From: Saccharopolyspora erythraea
Lineage (GTDB): Bacteria > Actinomycetota > Actinomycetes > Mycobacteriales > Pseudonocardiaceae
Length of the DNA: 64,000 nucleotides
Assembly: GCF_018141105.1 (NCBI RefSeq)
Contig: NZ_CP054839.1
Span: 8,125,411-8,189,410 of the forward strand
Direction of reading: 5' to 3'
Both the position numbers and the translations under genes were made by a program. Shown piece by piece: positions 26,647-35,676 of this stretch (positions are counted from its first letter, which is position 1; every line of letters starts with the position of its first letter). The notes beneath the pieces were generated by a model that worked only from the letters and a program-made list of their open reading frames with translations, had not been told where the DNA came from and ran no database searches.

Positions 26647-26967
26647 GTGACCGATGCCAAGCTCGAGATCCAGATGCTGCATGACCGGGTCATGGTGCGG
26701 ATCTCTCAGGAATCCGGGGAACGTCGCAGCAGTGGCGGCATCGTGATTCCGGCGACCGCCCAGGTGGCCAAGCGGCTGCTCTGGGGCGAGGTCTTCGGGG
26801 TGGGCAGCCACGTACGCGCCGTCAAGGTCGGTGACCAGGTGCTGTTCAACCCCGAGGAGCAGTTCGAGGTCGAGGTCCAGGGCCAGCCCTACCTGGTGAT
26901 GCGGGAACGCGACCTGCACGCCGTCGCAACCGAGCAGACCGAGCAGGGCACCGGCCTGTACCTGTGA
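26647..26967 (+). CDS. Stand-alone Cpn10 (GroES-like) protein
   Basis: A 106-residue Cpn10 fold: EIQMLHDRVMVRI at the start, SGGIVIPATAQ in the position of the mobile loop, then GEVFGVGSH, VKVGDQVLFNPEE and the C-terminal LVMRERDLHAV strand. The IVIP tripeptide region that docks to GroEL is kept in altered context. No groEL is adjacent, so this is probably an accessory paralogue, not the housekeeping co-chaperonin. The start is GTG 26647 without a clear ribosome site. Confidence 0.8.
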   Translation: MTDAKLEIQMLHDRVMVRISQESGERRSSGGIVIPATAQVAKRLLWGEVFGVGSHVRAVKVGDQVLFNPEEQFEVEVQGQPYLVMRERDLHAVATEQTEQGTGLYL

Positions 26968-27107
26968 CCGGCGGTGCACGCGCGGCGTAGACGGCCCATC
27001 GCCCGATCAGCGCCGCAACCGGATCTACTACCGTGGCCGCCGTTCGCCGACCACGTTCGCAGTTCGCTGTCGACCCCCACCGCACGACCGATCGAGAAGG
27101 GGAAGCG

Positions 27108-29189
27108 GTGCCGGATAACCACGAACACCCCAAGGCCGCAGACGCCACCGAGCGGATGCCGGTCGACCGGCCCACGCCGAGCCGACCGGAGAGCGACGCC
27201 GAGAAGACCACGAGGATCTCGGCGGTCACCGACGAGGCGACCGAGCGGACCCGCCCCGCGACGGGCACCCGGACCCAGGTCGTCCCCGAGTCCGACAACG
27301 AGCGGACGCAGAACCTCACTGCGGTCCCGTCGGACTTCCCCGACTTCTCGGCGAGCCAGACCCAGTCGATCCCGGTCTGGTCCGAAACGCCGCACAACCA
27401 GCCGCCGACGACGCCACCCGTGCCGCCGCCGCACGCGGCGGCCTCCGGTGACGGCGGTGCGGACAAGCGGCGGGGCCTGATGCGCGCCGGAATCGCGGCG
27501 GGTGCCGTCGTCGGTGCGCTCGCCCTGCTCTACGTCGGCGACCTCGTGTTCAGCAGCGGCAAGGTTCCGCGCGGCACGGTCGTCGCCGATGTCGCGATCG
27601 GCGGGCTCGACAAGGCGTCGGCCGAGACCGAGCTGCGCGAGCGGCTCGGGCCGGGCCTGGGCGAGCCGGTCGAGCTGCGGGCCGGCGACCAGACCGCGAC
27701 GATCGACCCGGCGGCCGCCGGGCTGGAGATGGACTGGGCCGAGACCGTCGAGCAGGCGGGCACCCAGCCGCTGAACCCCTTCACCCGCGTGTCGTCGCTG
27801 TTCACCACCCGCGAGGTGCACCCGGTCAGCCACGGCGACCGGACCCAGCTCACCCAGGCGTTGGAGCAGGTCAAGCCGCAGCTCGACCGCGCACCCGCCG
27901 AGGGAAACATCACCTTCGAGGGCGCGAAGCCGGTCGCCAGCGACCCGGTGACCGGCCGCCAGGTCGACCTCCAGGGCGCCACCGACGCCGTGCTCGCGGG
28001 CTGGGCCGAACCGGACCCGGTCGCGGTGCCGTTCACCGAGCAGCCCGTGACCACCACCCGCGAGGGCGTGCAGCGGGCGCTCAACGAGGTGGCCAAGCCC
28101 GCCGTTTCGGCGCCGGTGACGGTGCGCGGCCAGGGCAAGGACGCCACGTTCGCGCCGGAGGCGATCGCCAAGTCGCTGCGCTTCGAGCCCGACGGCAACG
28201 GCGGGCTGAAGCCGATGGTGGACATGCGCGCCGCGGTCGCCGGTGTCGAGCCGCAGCTGGCGAGCACGATCGTGCCCGGCAAGGACGCGCAGATCGTCCT
28301 GGAAGGCGGGGCACCGGTGGTCAAGCCGTCGACCGACGGCATCGGCATCGACTGGAACAAGAGCTTCGAGCGGCTGCCGGAAATCCTCAGGCAGCCCGGC
28401 AACCGCAGCGTGCAGGCGCTCTACGTGCACCAGCCCGCCCGGTTCACCACCGACCAGGCCAACCAGCTCGGCGTCCGCGAGGTGGTCGGCGAGTTCAGCA
28501 CCAGCGGCTTCGAGCCGGCGTCGGGTGTGAACATCCGGCGCACCGCCGAGCAGGTCAACGGCGCGCTGGTCAAGCCGGGCGAGACGTTCAGCCTCAACGG
28601 GCACACCGGTCCGCGCGGTGCCGCGCAGGGCTACGTCGAGTCGGGCATCATCCAGGACGGCCGTCCCGGCAAGGCCGTCGGCGGCGGCATCTCGCAGTTC
28701 GCCACGACGATCTACAACGCCTCGTACTTCGCGGGCATGCAGGACGTCGAGCACAAGGCGCACAGCTACTACATCAGCCGCTACCCCGCCGGGCGCGAGG
28801 CGACGGTGTTCCAGAGCCCCGACGGCAGCAGCGTCATCGACGTGAAGTTCAAGAACACCAGCAAGAGCGGCATCATGATCACCACGCAGTGGACGCCGTC
28901 GTCGATCACGGTGAAGTTCTGGGGCACCAAGCAGTGGGACGTGACCTCGCAGACCGGTGAGCGCACGAGCCCGACCCCGCCGCACGAGGTCGTCGTACCG
29001 CCGGGGCAGCCGTGCAGCCCGAGCAAGGGCACCGGGGGCTTCACCGTCACCGACACCCGCACGCTGCGCGACGTCCACACCGGCGAGGTGCGGACCGAGC
29101 GGCCGAAGAAGACGGTCTACGAACCGCAGCCGATCGTCCATTGCGGACCGCCGCCGCCCGGTGCGGCAGCGGCTCCGCCGCCGCGCTGA
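27108..29189 (+). CDS. VanW-family envelope protein with PG-binding-4 domains
   Basis: A 693-residue envelope protein. Residues 1-120 are a disordered, acidic and Thr/Pro-rich cytoplasmic region. One membrane span follows (AGIAAGAVVGALALLYVGDLV, about 126-146), then two PG-binding-4 type domains, the VanW domain (EFSTSGFEPASGVNIRRTAE, GGGISQFATTIYNAS) and a Pro-rich end. The segment from residue 147 on would be outside the membrane near peptidoglycan. The start is GTG 27108, after AGAAGGGG. VanW proteins accompany glycopeptide-resistance clusters in enterococci, but here no van enzymes are present, so resistance should not be inferred. Confidence 0.88.
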   Translation: MPDNHEHPKAADATERMPVDRPTPSRPESDAEKTTRISAVTDEATERTRPATGTRTQVVPESDNERTQNLTAVPSDFPDFSASQTQSIPVWSETPHNQPPTTPPVPPPHAAASGDGGADKRRGLMRAGIAAGAVVGALALLYVGDLVFSSGKVPRGTVVADVAIGGLDKASAETELRERLGPGLGEPVELRAGDQTATIDPAAAGLEMDWAETVEQAGTQPLNPFTRVSSLFTTREVHPVSHGDRTQLTQALEQVKPQLDRAPAEGNITFEGAKPVASDPVTGRQVDLQGATDAVLAGWAEPDPVAVPFTEQPVTTTREGVQRALNEVAKPAVSAPVTVRGQGKDATFAPEAIAKSLRFEPDGNGGLKPMVDMRAAVAGVEPQLASTIVPGKDAQIVLEGGAPVVKPSTDGIGIDWNKSFERLPEILRQPGNRSVQALYVHQPARFTTDQANQLGVREVVGEFSTSGFEPASGVNIRRTAEQVNGALVKPGETFSLNGHTGPRGAAQGYVESGIIQDGRPGKAVGGGISQFATTIYNASYFAGMQDVEHKAHSYYISRYPAGREATVFQSPDGSSVIDVKFKNTSKSGIMITTQWTPSSITVKFWGTKQWDVTSQTGERTSPTPPHEVVVPPGQPCSPSKGTGGFTVTDTRTLRDVHTGEVRTERPKKTVYEPQPIVHCGPPPPGAAAAPPPR

Positions 29190-29200
29190 CGGAACCCGTC

Positions 29201-29228
29201 GAGGCCCCCTCGTTCGCGAGGGGGCCTC
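29201..29228 (+). terminator. Terminator after the VanW-family gene
   Basis: A 12-bp perfect stem is closed by a TTCG tetraloop (29213-29216), eleven bases after the stop codon. Confidence 0.9.
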
Positions 29229-29365
29229 GGTGTTTCCAGGCCGGTCGTGTCCGGGCGCTCGATGCCGTGGCTGAACGTGCGCTTCTCGCCCGGCTTCTCC
29301 ACATGCCCGGCTCCGAGCGTCGCCCCCTCAGCCTGCGGACAGCGACCGAACAGGGTCCGGATACA

Positions 29366-29401
29366 CCGGCGCGGCACGACCGTGAGGCCGTGCCGCGCCG
29401 G
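29366..29401 (-). terminator. Terminator of the first phoX gene
   Basis: Arms of 12-13 bp (29366-29378 with 29389-29401) lie directly downstream of the minus-strand stop at 29420. Confidence 0.78.
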
Positions 29402-29419
29402 GCTGGGAGGGTGGTCTGA

Positions 29420-31489
29420 TCAGCGGCGGCCGATCTCGCCGCCGCCCGCGCGCCACACCGCGACCACGGACGGACGCGGACGCGAGTTGCCGCCGTCCGG
29501 CCAGTGCGAGGTGGGGTTCTGCGGGTCTTCGGCGTCCTCGCCCGGATGCTGGACGCAGACCGTGACGACCTCGTCGGTCACGACCGGCCCGCAGGTCTCG
29601 GCGCCGACCGGCACCGTCAGGAACTGCTTGACCTTGCCGCGCTCGGGGCCGTCGACCGGCACCGCGAACAGCCCGTCGTTGGAGTCCAGCTCGTTGCCGT
29701 CGGTGGAGATCCACAGGTTGCCGTGCCGGTCGAAGGCGACGTTGTCCGGGCACGAGATCGGGCTGACCTGCGACTTGTCGAAGCCGCCGAAGTAGGTGCC
29801 GGGGTCGTTGGGGTCGCCGCAGACCAGCAGCAGGTTCCAGCGGAACTTCGTACCGGTGGTGTCGTCGTCGAGCTCCAGCACGTGGCCGTGCTTGTTGCCG
29901 ACCCGCGGGTTGGGCTCGTCGGCGCCGGCGTTGCCCGCCGAGCCGCGGTTGGTGTTGTTGGTCAGCGCGCAGTAGATGCGGCCGTTGACCGGGTTGGGCT
30001 CGATGTCCTCGGGCCGGTCCATCTTGGTCGCGCCGACCGCGTCGGCGGCCATGCGGGTGAAGACGTAGACCTCCTCGGCGGTGAAGCCGGGCACGAACGA
30101 CTTCTTGCCGCTGGCCAGCGGCAGCCACTCGCCCGCGCCGTCGAAGTGGCCGTCGGCGGGCAGCTTGCCGGAGCCGTCGATCTCGCCCGCCGGGCTGTTG
30201 CCGGTGAACTTGGCGACGTAGAGGGTGCCGTCGTCCAGCAGCGACATGTTGTGGCGGCGGGCGTGGGCGCTGGCGCCCCGCTTGATCCGGCCATTGGAGA
30301 CGAACTTGTAGATGTAGTCGAAGCGCTCGTCGTCGCCGGAGTAGGCGACGACCCGGCCGTCCCGCGCGACCTTGATGGACGCGGTCTCGTGCTTGAACCG
30401 GCCCAGCGCGGTGTGCTTGACCGGCTTGGACCTCGGGTCGTGCGGGTCGATCTCGACGATCCAGCCGAAGCGGTTCGGCTCGTTGGGCTCGCGGGCGATG
30501 TCCCAGCGCTTGTCGAAACGCTCCCACTTGCGGTCGCTCTCGGCACCCTTGAGGCCGTAGCGCGCGAGCCGCTCCTTGGACACCGGGTCGGTGACGCTGT
30601 CGGCGTTGGCGAAGTACTGGTTGAAGTTCTCCTCGCCGGAGAGCACGGTGCCCCACGGCGTCACGCTGCCGGAGCAGTTGTTCTGGGTGCCGAAGACCTT
30701 CGTCCCGGCCGGGTCGGCGGAGGTCTTGAGCAGGTCGCTGCCCGCGGCCGGACCGCGCACCTCGAACTCGGTGTTCAGCGTGATTCGGCGGTTGTAGCGG
30801 CTCGGCTTGGGCCGGAAGCCCCCGCCGCGCTCCCGCTCGACGGCCACCACCGACAGGCCGTGCGCGGCCCACGCGATGCGCACCTGCTCCTCGGTCGGGT
30901 TGTTCTCGTCGTAGGCGGGGAACATGTGCGTCTCGGTGGTGTACTCGTGGTTCACCACCATCAGGTTCTCGCGGCCGCGGCCGTCCAGCGGGATCAGGCC
31001 CGCGAAGTCGTTGTTGTAGCCGAACTGCTTCTCCTGCGCGGCGGCCGTCTGCCGGTTGAAGTCGAACTCCGGCGCGCCCTCCAGCACCGGGTCGCCCCAG
31101 CGGATGACGATCCCCTGCTCGTAGCCCTCGGGGATGACCACGGCGTCCTGGGTGTTCGGCGCGACGGGCGCGAAGTCGGTGCCGGGCACGGGGCCGCGGC
31201 CGGGGCGTCCCTGCTGCACGGGGGCGCCGGGCTGCGCGGCGGCGGTGCTGCCGAGCGCGGACGCCGCGCCGACCGACAGCGCGAGCACGCCGCTGGCCTT
31301 CAGTGCGCCGCGGCGGCTCAGCACGCTCGCGACGATGTCACCGAAGTAGGCGTTGTCAGAGGTGTTGGGAGCTTCGTGGGCGCAGGCGTTTCCGCAGCGG
31401 AACCGGCAGGTCACCGAGGAACGGCTGGCCGAGTGGTTGGACAGAAGCGGGAGCGGGACGACCCGCCCGCTGTCCGGTCGGGAAGACAA
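29420..31489 (-). CDS. phoX: PhoX-family secreted alkaline phosphatase, copy 1
   Basis: A 689-residue Tat-exported phosphomonoesterase that releases phosphate outside the cell with Ca/Fe cofactors. The N-terminus is a long pre-region containing a cysteine pair (CRFRCGNAC), the PhoX-typical NTSDNAYFGDIVASVLSRRG and the twin-arginine signal SRRGALKASGVLAL. The catalytic domain carries VVIPEGYEQGIVIRWGDP, NNDFAGL, VVNHEY, SGEENFNQYF and HARRHNMSLLD. TTG 31489 is chosen because GGAGG stands five bases upstream. A PHO-box-like repeat 73 bases upstream suggests phosphate control. A paralogue lies at 36417. Confidence 0.9.
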   Translation of the reverse strand: MSSRPDSGRVVPLPLLSNHSASRSSVTCRFRCGNACAHEAPNTSDNAYFGDIVASVLSRRGALKASGVLALSVGAASALGSTAAAQPGAPVQQGRPGRGPVPGTDFAPVAPNTQDAVVIPEGYEQGIVIRWGDPVLEGAPEFDFNRQTAAAQEKQFGYNNDFAGLIPLDGRGRENLMVVNHEYTTETHMFPAYDENNPTEEQVRIAWAAHGLSVVAVERERGGGFRPKPSRYNRRITLNTEFEVRGPAAGSDLLKTSADPAGTKVFGTQNNCSGSVTPWGTVLSGEENFNQYFANADSVTDPVSKERLARYGLKGAESDRKWERFDKRWDIAREPNEPNRFGWIVEIDPHDPRSKPVKHTALGRFKHETASIKVARDGRVVAYSGDDERFDYIYKFVSNGRIKRGASAHARRHNMSLLDDGTLYVAKFTGNSPAGEIDGSGKLPADGHFDGAGEWLPLASGKKSFVPGFTAEEVYVFTRMAADAVGATKMDRPEDIEPNPVNGRIYCALTNNTNRGSAGNAGADEPNPRVGNKHGHVLELDDDTTGTKFRWNLLLVCGDPNDPGTYFGGFDKSQVSPISCPDNVAFDRHGNLWISTDGNELDSNDGLFAVPVDGPERGKVKQFLTVPVGAETCGPVVTDEVVTVCVQHPGEDAEDPQNPTSHWPDGGNSRPRPSVVAVWRAGGGEIGRR

Positions 31490-31561
31490 GCGGACCTCCA
31501 GTGGTGCAGTCGGGAACGATCAGCACGCTATGCAGATCAGGCGAGGACTCCCGGACCGGAA

Positions 31562-31579
31562 GGTGAACGAACATCAAAC
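31562..31579 (-). promoter_or_regulatory. Candidate PHO box (PhoP site) upstream of phoX copy 1
   Basis: On the minus strand GTTTGATGTTCGTTCACC holds two half-sites, GTTTGAT and GTTCACC, starting exactly 11 bases apart. The actinobacterial PhoP box is built from 11-base direct repeats with a GTTCACC core. It lies 73-90 bases before the TTG start of a phosphatase gene. Confidence 0.6.
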
Positions 31580-31718
31580 ACATGACGCAGAGTTGCCACT
31601 TACCTGACATGAGATCACCCAACGGGACGCACTGATCACTGCCCGGTCCCTTAGTGAACGTTGCGTATCCAACTCGGAGGTCGTAGCCTTCAGAGAACGC
31701 ACCGTGCTCTAGGAGGGG

Positions 31719-33089
31719 ATGGCGTTGCGGCCGGGTTCGATCGGGCTGGTTCTGCCGGGACTGCTGCTCGCGATGCTGCTCGCCGCCCTCGACCAGACGG
31801 TCATGACGCCCGCGTTACCGTCGGTCGCCGGCGACCTCGGCGGACTCGACCAGATGCCCGCCGTCATCACCGCCTACCTGGTCGCGGCGACGGTCGTCAT
31901 GCCCGTGCACGGCAAGCTCGGGGACCGATTCGGCCGCAAACCGGCCATGCTCGCGGCGATCGCGGTGTTCGTGACCGGTGCCGCGCTGTGCGGGCTGGCC
32001 ACCTCGATGCCGCAGCTCATCGCCTTCCGCGTGGTCCAGGGCGCCGGCGGCGGCGGGCTGATCATCGGGGCGCAGGCCGTCATCGGTGAACTGGTCAGCC
32101 CGCGCGAGCGCGGTCGCTACCTCGGTCTCTTCGGTGCCGCGTACGTGGTAGCGATCGTCGGCGGCCCGCTGGTGGGCGGCTTCTTCGTCGACCAGCTCAG
32201 CTGGCGGTGGATCTTCGCGATCTACCCGCCGCTTGGCCTGCTGGCCTTCGCCGTGCTGGCCTGGTCGCTGCGGCTGCCCGCGCCCGCCGCCCGGCCGCCG
32301 GTCGACTGCGCGGGGGCGCTGGCGCTGGCCACTGCGGTCGTCGGCGTTGTGCTACTCGGGCAAACCGGTAACCCCGGCTGGCTGGTCTGCGCACTCGCCG
32401 GAACGGCGGTGTGGCTGCTGACCACCAGGTACGCCGCGGACCCGATCCTGCCGTTGCGCCTGTTCGGCGAAATGGCGTTCGCCGTTCCGGTGGGAATCAG
32501 CGTCCTGATCGGTTTCGCGCTGTTCGGCACCCTCACCTACATGCCGGCCTTCCTGCAGATCGCCTCCGGCGCGACGGCCACGCAGGCCGGGCTAGTCGTG
32601 ACCACGCTGATGCTCGGCGTGCTGACCAGCTCGGTGGTTTCCGGCCGGCTCATCACGCGCACCGGGCGCTACAAGGTGTTCCCGGTCGTCGGCACGGCGG
32701 TGGCCGCGTGCGGGCTGGCGTTGCTCGCTCTGCTGGCGCCGATCGCGGGGCCGACCGCCATCGGCGCCGTCATGCTGCTGACCGGGCTCGGCGTCGGGCT
32801 TGTCATGCAGGTCATGGTGCTGGCGACGCAGAACGCGGTCGACTACCGCGACCTGGGCACGGCGACCTCGTCGGTCACCTTCTTCCGGCAGATCGGCGCG
32901 TCGGCGGGGGTCGCCGTCACCGGCGCGCTCGTCACCTCGGGCGGCGCCCACGACCCTGCCGCGTTCGGCGGGTCCCTGCGGACGGCGTTCGCCGTCATGA
33001 CGCCGCTGCTCGGGGTGGCGTTCCTGCTCGCACTCGCTCTTCCGGCACGTCCGCTGCGCACCACCGCCCACGTGCGGGGGACGGCCTGA
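31719..33089 (+). CDS. MFS drug-efflux transporter (DHA2, 14-span)
   Basis: A proton-driven exporter of about 456 residues. Motif A is seen as GKLGDRFGRKPAM, motif B-like LIAFRVVQGAGGG and motif C-like GAAYVVAIVGGPLVGG; hydrophobicity supports about 14 helices. AGGAGG at 31711-31716 leaves only two bases before ATG 31719, while TTG 31725 has an ideal eight-base spacing, so the true start may be two codons later. The following PEP-synthase-like gene begins 21 bp downstream and tetR follows, suggesting a resistance-type operon. Confidence 0.88.
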   Translation: MALRPGSIGLVLPGLLLAMLLAALDQTVMTPALPSVAGDLGGLDQMPAVITAYLVAATVVMPVHGKLGDRFGRKPAMLAAIAVFVTGAALCGLATSMPQLIAFRVVQGAGGGGLIIGAQAVIGELVSPRERGRYLGLFGAAYVVAIVGGPLVGGFFVDQLSWRWIFAIYPPLGLLAFAVLAWSLRLPAPAARPPVDCAGALALATAVVGVVLLGQTGNPGWLVCALAGTAVWLLTTRYAADPILPLRLFGEMAFAVPVGISVLIGFALFGTLTYMPAFLQIASGATATQAGLVVTTLMLGVLTSSVVSGRLITRTGRYKVFPVVGTAVAACGLALLALLAPIAGPTAIGAVMLLTGLGVGLVMQVMVLATQNAVDYRDLGTATSSVTFFRQIGASAGVAVTGALVTSGGAHDPAAFGGSLRTAFAVMTPLLGVAFLLALALPARPLRTTAHVRGTA

Positions 33090-33110
33090 CCGGCTTTCAT
33101 GGGAGGCACG

Positions 33111-35666
33111 ATGGCACTCGTAGTACCGCTGCGGGACCTCTCCGGCGCGGAACCCGCTTCGGCGGGCGGCAAAGGCGCGAACCTGGCGGCGCTGGTCCGC
33201 GCCGGGTTCCCGGTGCCCGGCGGATTCGTCGTCACCACCGACGCCTACGCCGCCGTGGCCGGCGAGCCGGGAGCCGACATCCGCGCGTTCCGTGCCGCGC
33301 TCGAGTCGGCGGTGCTGCCGCAACCGCTTCGAGCGGCGATCGTCACCGCGTACGCCGATCTCGGCGGCGGGCCGGTCGCGGTGCGGTCGAGCGCCACCGC
33401 CGAGGACCTGCCGGGCGCGGCGTTCGCCGGGCAGCAGGACACCTACCTGGACGTGGTCGGTGCGGACGCGGTCGTGGACGCGGTGCGGCGCTGCTGGGGA
33501 TCGCTGTGGAACGACCGCGCGGTGGCGTACCGGCAGGCTCGCGGCGTCGACTCCGGGCAGGTCCGCATCGCGGTCGTCGTGCAGGAGATGGTCCCGGCCG
33601 AGACGGCGGGCGTGCTGTTCACCGCCGACCCGGTGAGCGGGGACCGCGAGCGGATCGTGGTCGACGCGGGCCGGGGCCTCGGAGAAGCCGTTGTCTCCGG
33701 GCTGATCACACCGGACCACTACGTGCTCGACCGGCACGGTGGCCTGCGCGCCTGGACTCCGGGGCGGCACAGCGGCACGACGTCCGGCAGGGGCGGCACG
33801 GAGGACGGCAGGAACGGCAACGGAGCTGGTCGCGGCGGCACGGTGCCCGGCCGCGGTGGCGCAGGAGTCACTCGCGGCGGCACACCAGGTGGCCGCGGCG
33901 CCACGCTGGTCCGCCGGGGTGGTGCTGGTGCCGGACCGGGCGGCACGGCGGTCGGCCCACGCGGCACGCTCGTGGCGAAGGCCCGGGACCCCGGCCGCCT
34001 GCCGGACGAGGTGCTGCGGGAGTTGGCCCGTCTGGGCCGCGAGGCCGAGCGCCTCTTCGGGCGTCCGCAGGACGTCGAGTGGGCCTGCTGCGCCGACGGC
34101 CGGGTCAGCCTGCTCCAGGCGCGTCCGATGACCGCGCTGCCTGCACCGCCGCTGGAGCTGAACGCGATCCAGCGCCGGTTGGCTTCGATCATGCTCGAGT
34201 ACCTGCCCGTCCGGCCGTACCCGCTCGACATGTCGACGTGGCTACCGCACGGCCCCGCCGGTCTGATGGGTGAGGTGCTGGCCTACTTCGGTCTTCCCGG
34301 TGTCCTCGACGGGTTCGTGACGGAGGCGGACGGGGTCGCCGACCGGATCGTCCCGCCCGCGGTGAAGCCGTCGCGGCGGCTGCTCGGCATGCCGTTCCGC
34401 ATCGCGGCGCTGGCTCGGCGGCACGACCCCGCCCGGTGGACCGAGGACCCCCGGTTCGTCCGCTACCTGGAACGCGTGCGCGAGCTGGCGGCGCTGGATC
34501 TCACGGCGATGCCGTGGCCACGGCTGTTGCGCGTACCGCGCGAGGCTCTGGACGCCGCCCGCCCGATGGCGGACCTGCGCATCGACTACCTGCCGCGCAC
34601 CTGGCTGTCGTTGTTGCGGCTGCTGCTCATGTTGAAGGTGCTCGGCCGGTCGTCGCTGCTGATGGACCTGATCAACGGTGCGCCGACGCGAACCGCCGAA
34701 GCCAACCGGCAGCTGGAGGCGCTCGCCGCGCGGGCGCGGTCCGATCCGCGGCTGCGCGCCGCCGTCGAAAGCCTCGACCCGCAGCGGCTGGTGGGTTTCG
34801 ACGACTTCCGCGAGCGGTTCGAGGCATTCCTCGCCGAGTACGGACATCGCGAGACCACCAGCCCGGTCCTGGTCACCACGCCGACCTGGTCGGATGCCCC
34901 GGAAACCGTGCTCGGCCTGGTCAGGGTGCTCGCCGCCGAGCCGCTGGCGGGCACCGGCGTCGGCGAGCGGGCGATGGCCGAACTCCTCGCCCACCTGCTG
35001 CTGCGCCCGCCGAAGCGGCGCGCCCACGTCCGGCGCTGGGTTTCGGCGGCACGTGCCGGTATCGCCTTCCGCGAGGACAGCCACTTCTACTTCACCATGC
35101 CGCTGCCGGTGCTGCGCCGCTCGCTGCTGGAGATCGGCGGGAGGCTGCGCGACGCCGGGGTGCTGGACTCGGCCGAGGAGGTCTTCCACCTGCGGCTGGA
35201 GGAGCTGGAGGGCGTCGGTGACCCGTCCGCTGCCGGTGGGCTGCGCGCCACGGCGTCGGCGAGAGCGGCCAGGCGGGCCGAGCTCGCGGGCGTGCGGATG
35301 CTCAACCCGCGCTCGGTCTTCCCGGACCGGCCCACCGGTGACGCGCTGGTGTCCGGCACGCCAGCCTCCGGCGGCACCGCCACCGGTCCGGTGCGCGTCG
35401 TGCGCGACCCGGCCGAGTTCGGCTCGCTCGCCGCCGGTGACGTCCTCGTCTGCCCGTACACCAACCCGGCGTGGACGCCGCTGTTCCAGCGGGCCGCCGC
35501 GGTCGTGGCCGACTCCGGCGGCCCCGCCTCGCACGCCGCGATCGTCGCCCGCGAGTACGGCATCCCCGCGGTCATGGGAACCGCGTTCGCGACGAATGTG
35601 CTCACCGACGGCGCCCTCGTCGCGGTCGACGGCGACGCGGGCCGGGTGACGGCGGCGGATTCGTAG
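33111..35666 (+). CDS. PEP-synthase-like phosphotransferase (rifampin phosphotransferase family)
   Basis: An 851-residue three-domain enzyme of the PPDK/PEP-synthase superfamily. The N-terminal ATP-binding domain shows GGKGANLAALVRAGFPVPGGFVVTT, AVRSSATAEDLPGAAFAGQQ and GVLFTADP. The middle is a helical substrate domain, and the C-terminal swivelling His domain holds GGPASHAAIVAREYGIPAV with the phospho-accepting His at about residue 808. Length and layout match Rph enzymes, which inactivate rifamycins using ATP; other phosphoryl acceptors are possible. An odd Gly/Arg/Thr-rich insertion occupies residues 217-287. ATG 33111, with GGGAGG upstream. Confidence 0.82.
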   Translation: MALVVPLRDLSGAEPASAGGKGANLAALVRAGFPVPGGFVVTTDAYAAVAGEPGADIRAFRAALESAVLPQPLRAAIVTAYADLGGGPVAVRSSATAEDLPGAAFAGQQDTYLDVVGADAVVDAVRRCWGSLWNDRAVAYRQARGVDSGQVRIAVVVQEMVPAETAGVLFTADPVSGDRERIVVDAGRGLGEAVVSGLITPDHYVLDRHGGLRAWTPGRHSGTTSGRGGTEDGRNGNGAGRGGTVPGRGGAGVTRGGTPGGRGATLVRRGGAGAGPGGTAVGPRGTLVAKARDPGRLPDEVLRELARLGREAERLFGRPQDVEWACCADGRVSLLQARPMTALPAPPLELNAIQRRLASIMLEYLPVRPYPLDMSTWLPHGPAGLMGEVLAYFGLPGVLDGFVTEADGVADRIVPPAVKPSRRLLGMPFRIAALARRHDPARWTEDPRFVRYLERVRELAALDLTAMPWPRLLRVPREALDAARPMADLRIDYLPRTWLSLLRLLLMLKVLGRSSLLMDLINGAPTRTAEANRQLEALAARARSDPRLRAAVESLDPQRLVGFDDFRERFEAFLAEYGHRETTSPVLVTTPTWSDAPETVLGLVRVLAAEPLAGTGVGERAMAELLAHLLLRPPKRRAHVRRWVSAARAGIAFREDSHFYFTMPLPVLRRSLLEIGGRLRDAGVLDSAEEVFHLRLEELEGVGDPSAAGGLRATASARAARRAELAGVRMLNPRSVFPDRPTGDALVSGTPASGGTATGPVRVVRDPAEFGSLAAGDVLVCPYTNPAWTPLFQRAAAVVADSGGPASHAAIVAREYGIPAVMGTAFATNVLTDGALVAVDGDAGRVTAADS
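33760..33972 (+). repeat. In-frame Gly/Arg/Thr low-complexity insertion inside the phosphotransferase gene
   Basis: About 71 codons repeat a loose GRGGT/RGGA pattern every 7-9 residues, with GGCACGG words in the DNA. They interrupt the ATP-binding domain between YVLDRHGGLRAW and LVAKARDPGRLPDEVL, where relatives have a short loop. The reading frame is preserved. Confidence 0.75.
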
Positions 35667-35676
35667 GATCGGCGCC

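Noticed and set aside
27108-29189. Vancomycin-resistance locus because of the VanW domain
   Set aside because: No vanH/A/X or vanR/S genes are present; VanW-domain proteins are widespread in actinobacteria as envelope proteins.
29504-31585. 693-codon open frame on the plus strand opposite phoX copy 1
   Set aside because: Exact antisense of a gene with full family motifs; Arg/Val/Gly-rich, motif-free product and no ribosome site. Typical high-GC shadow.
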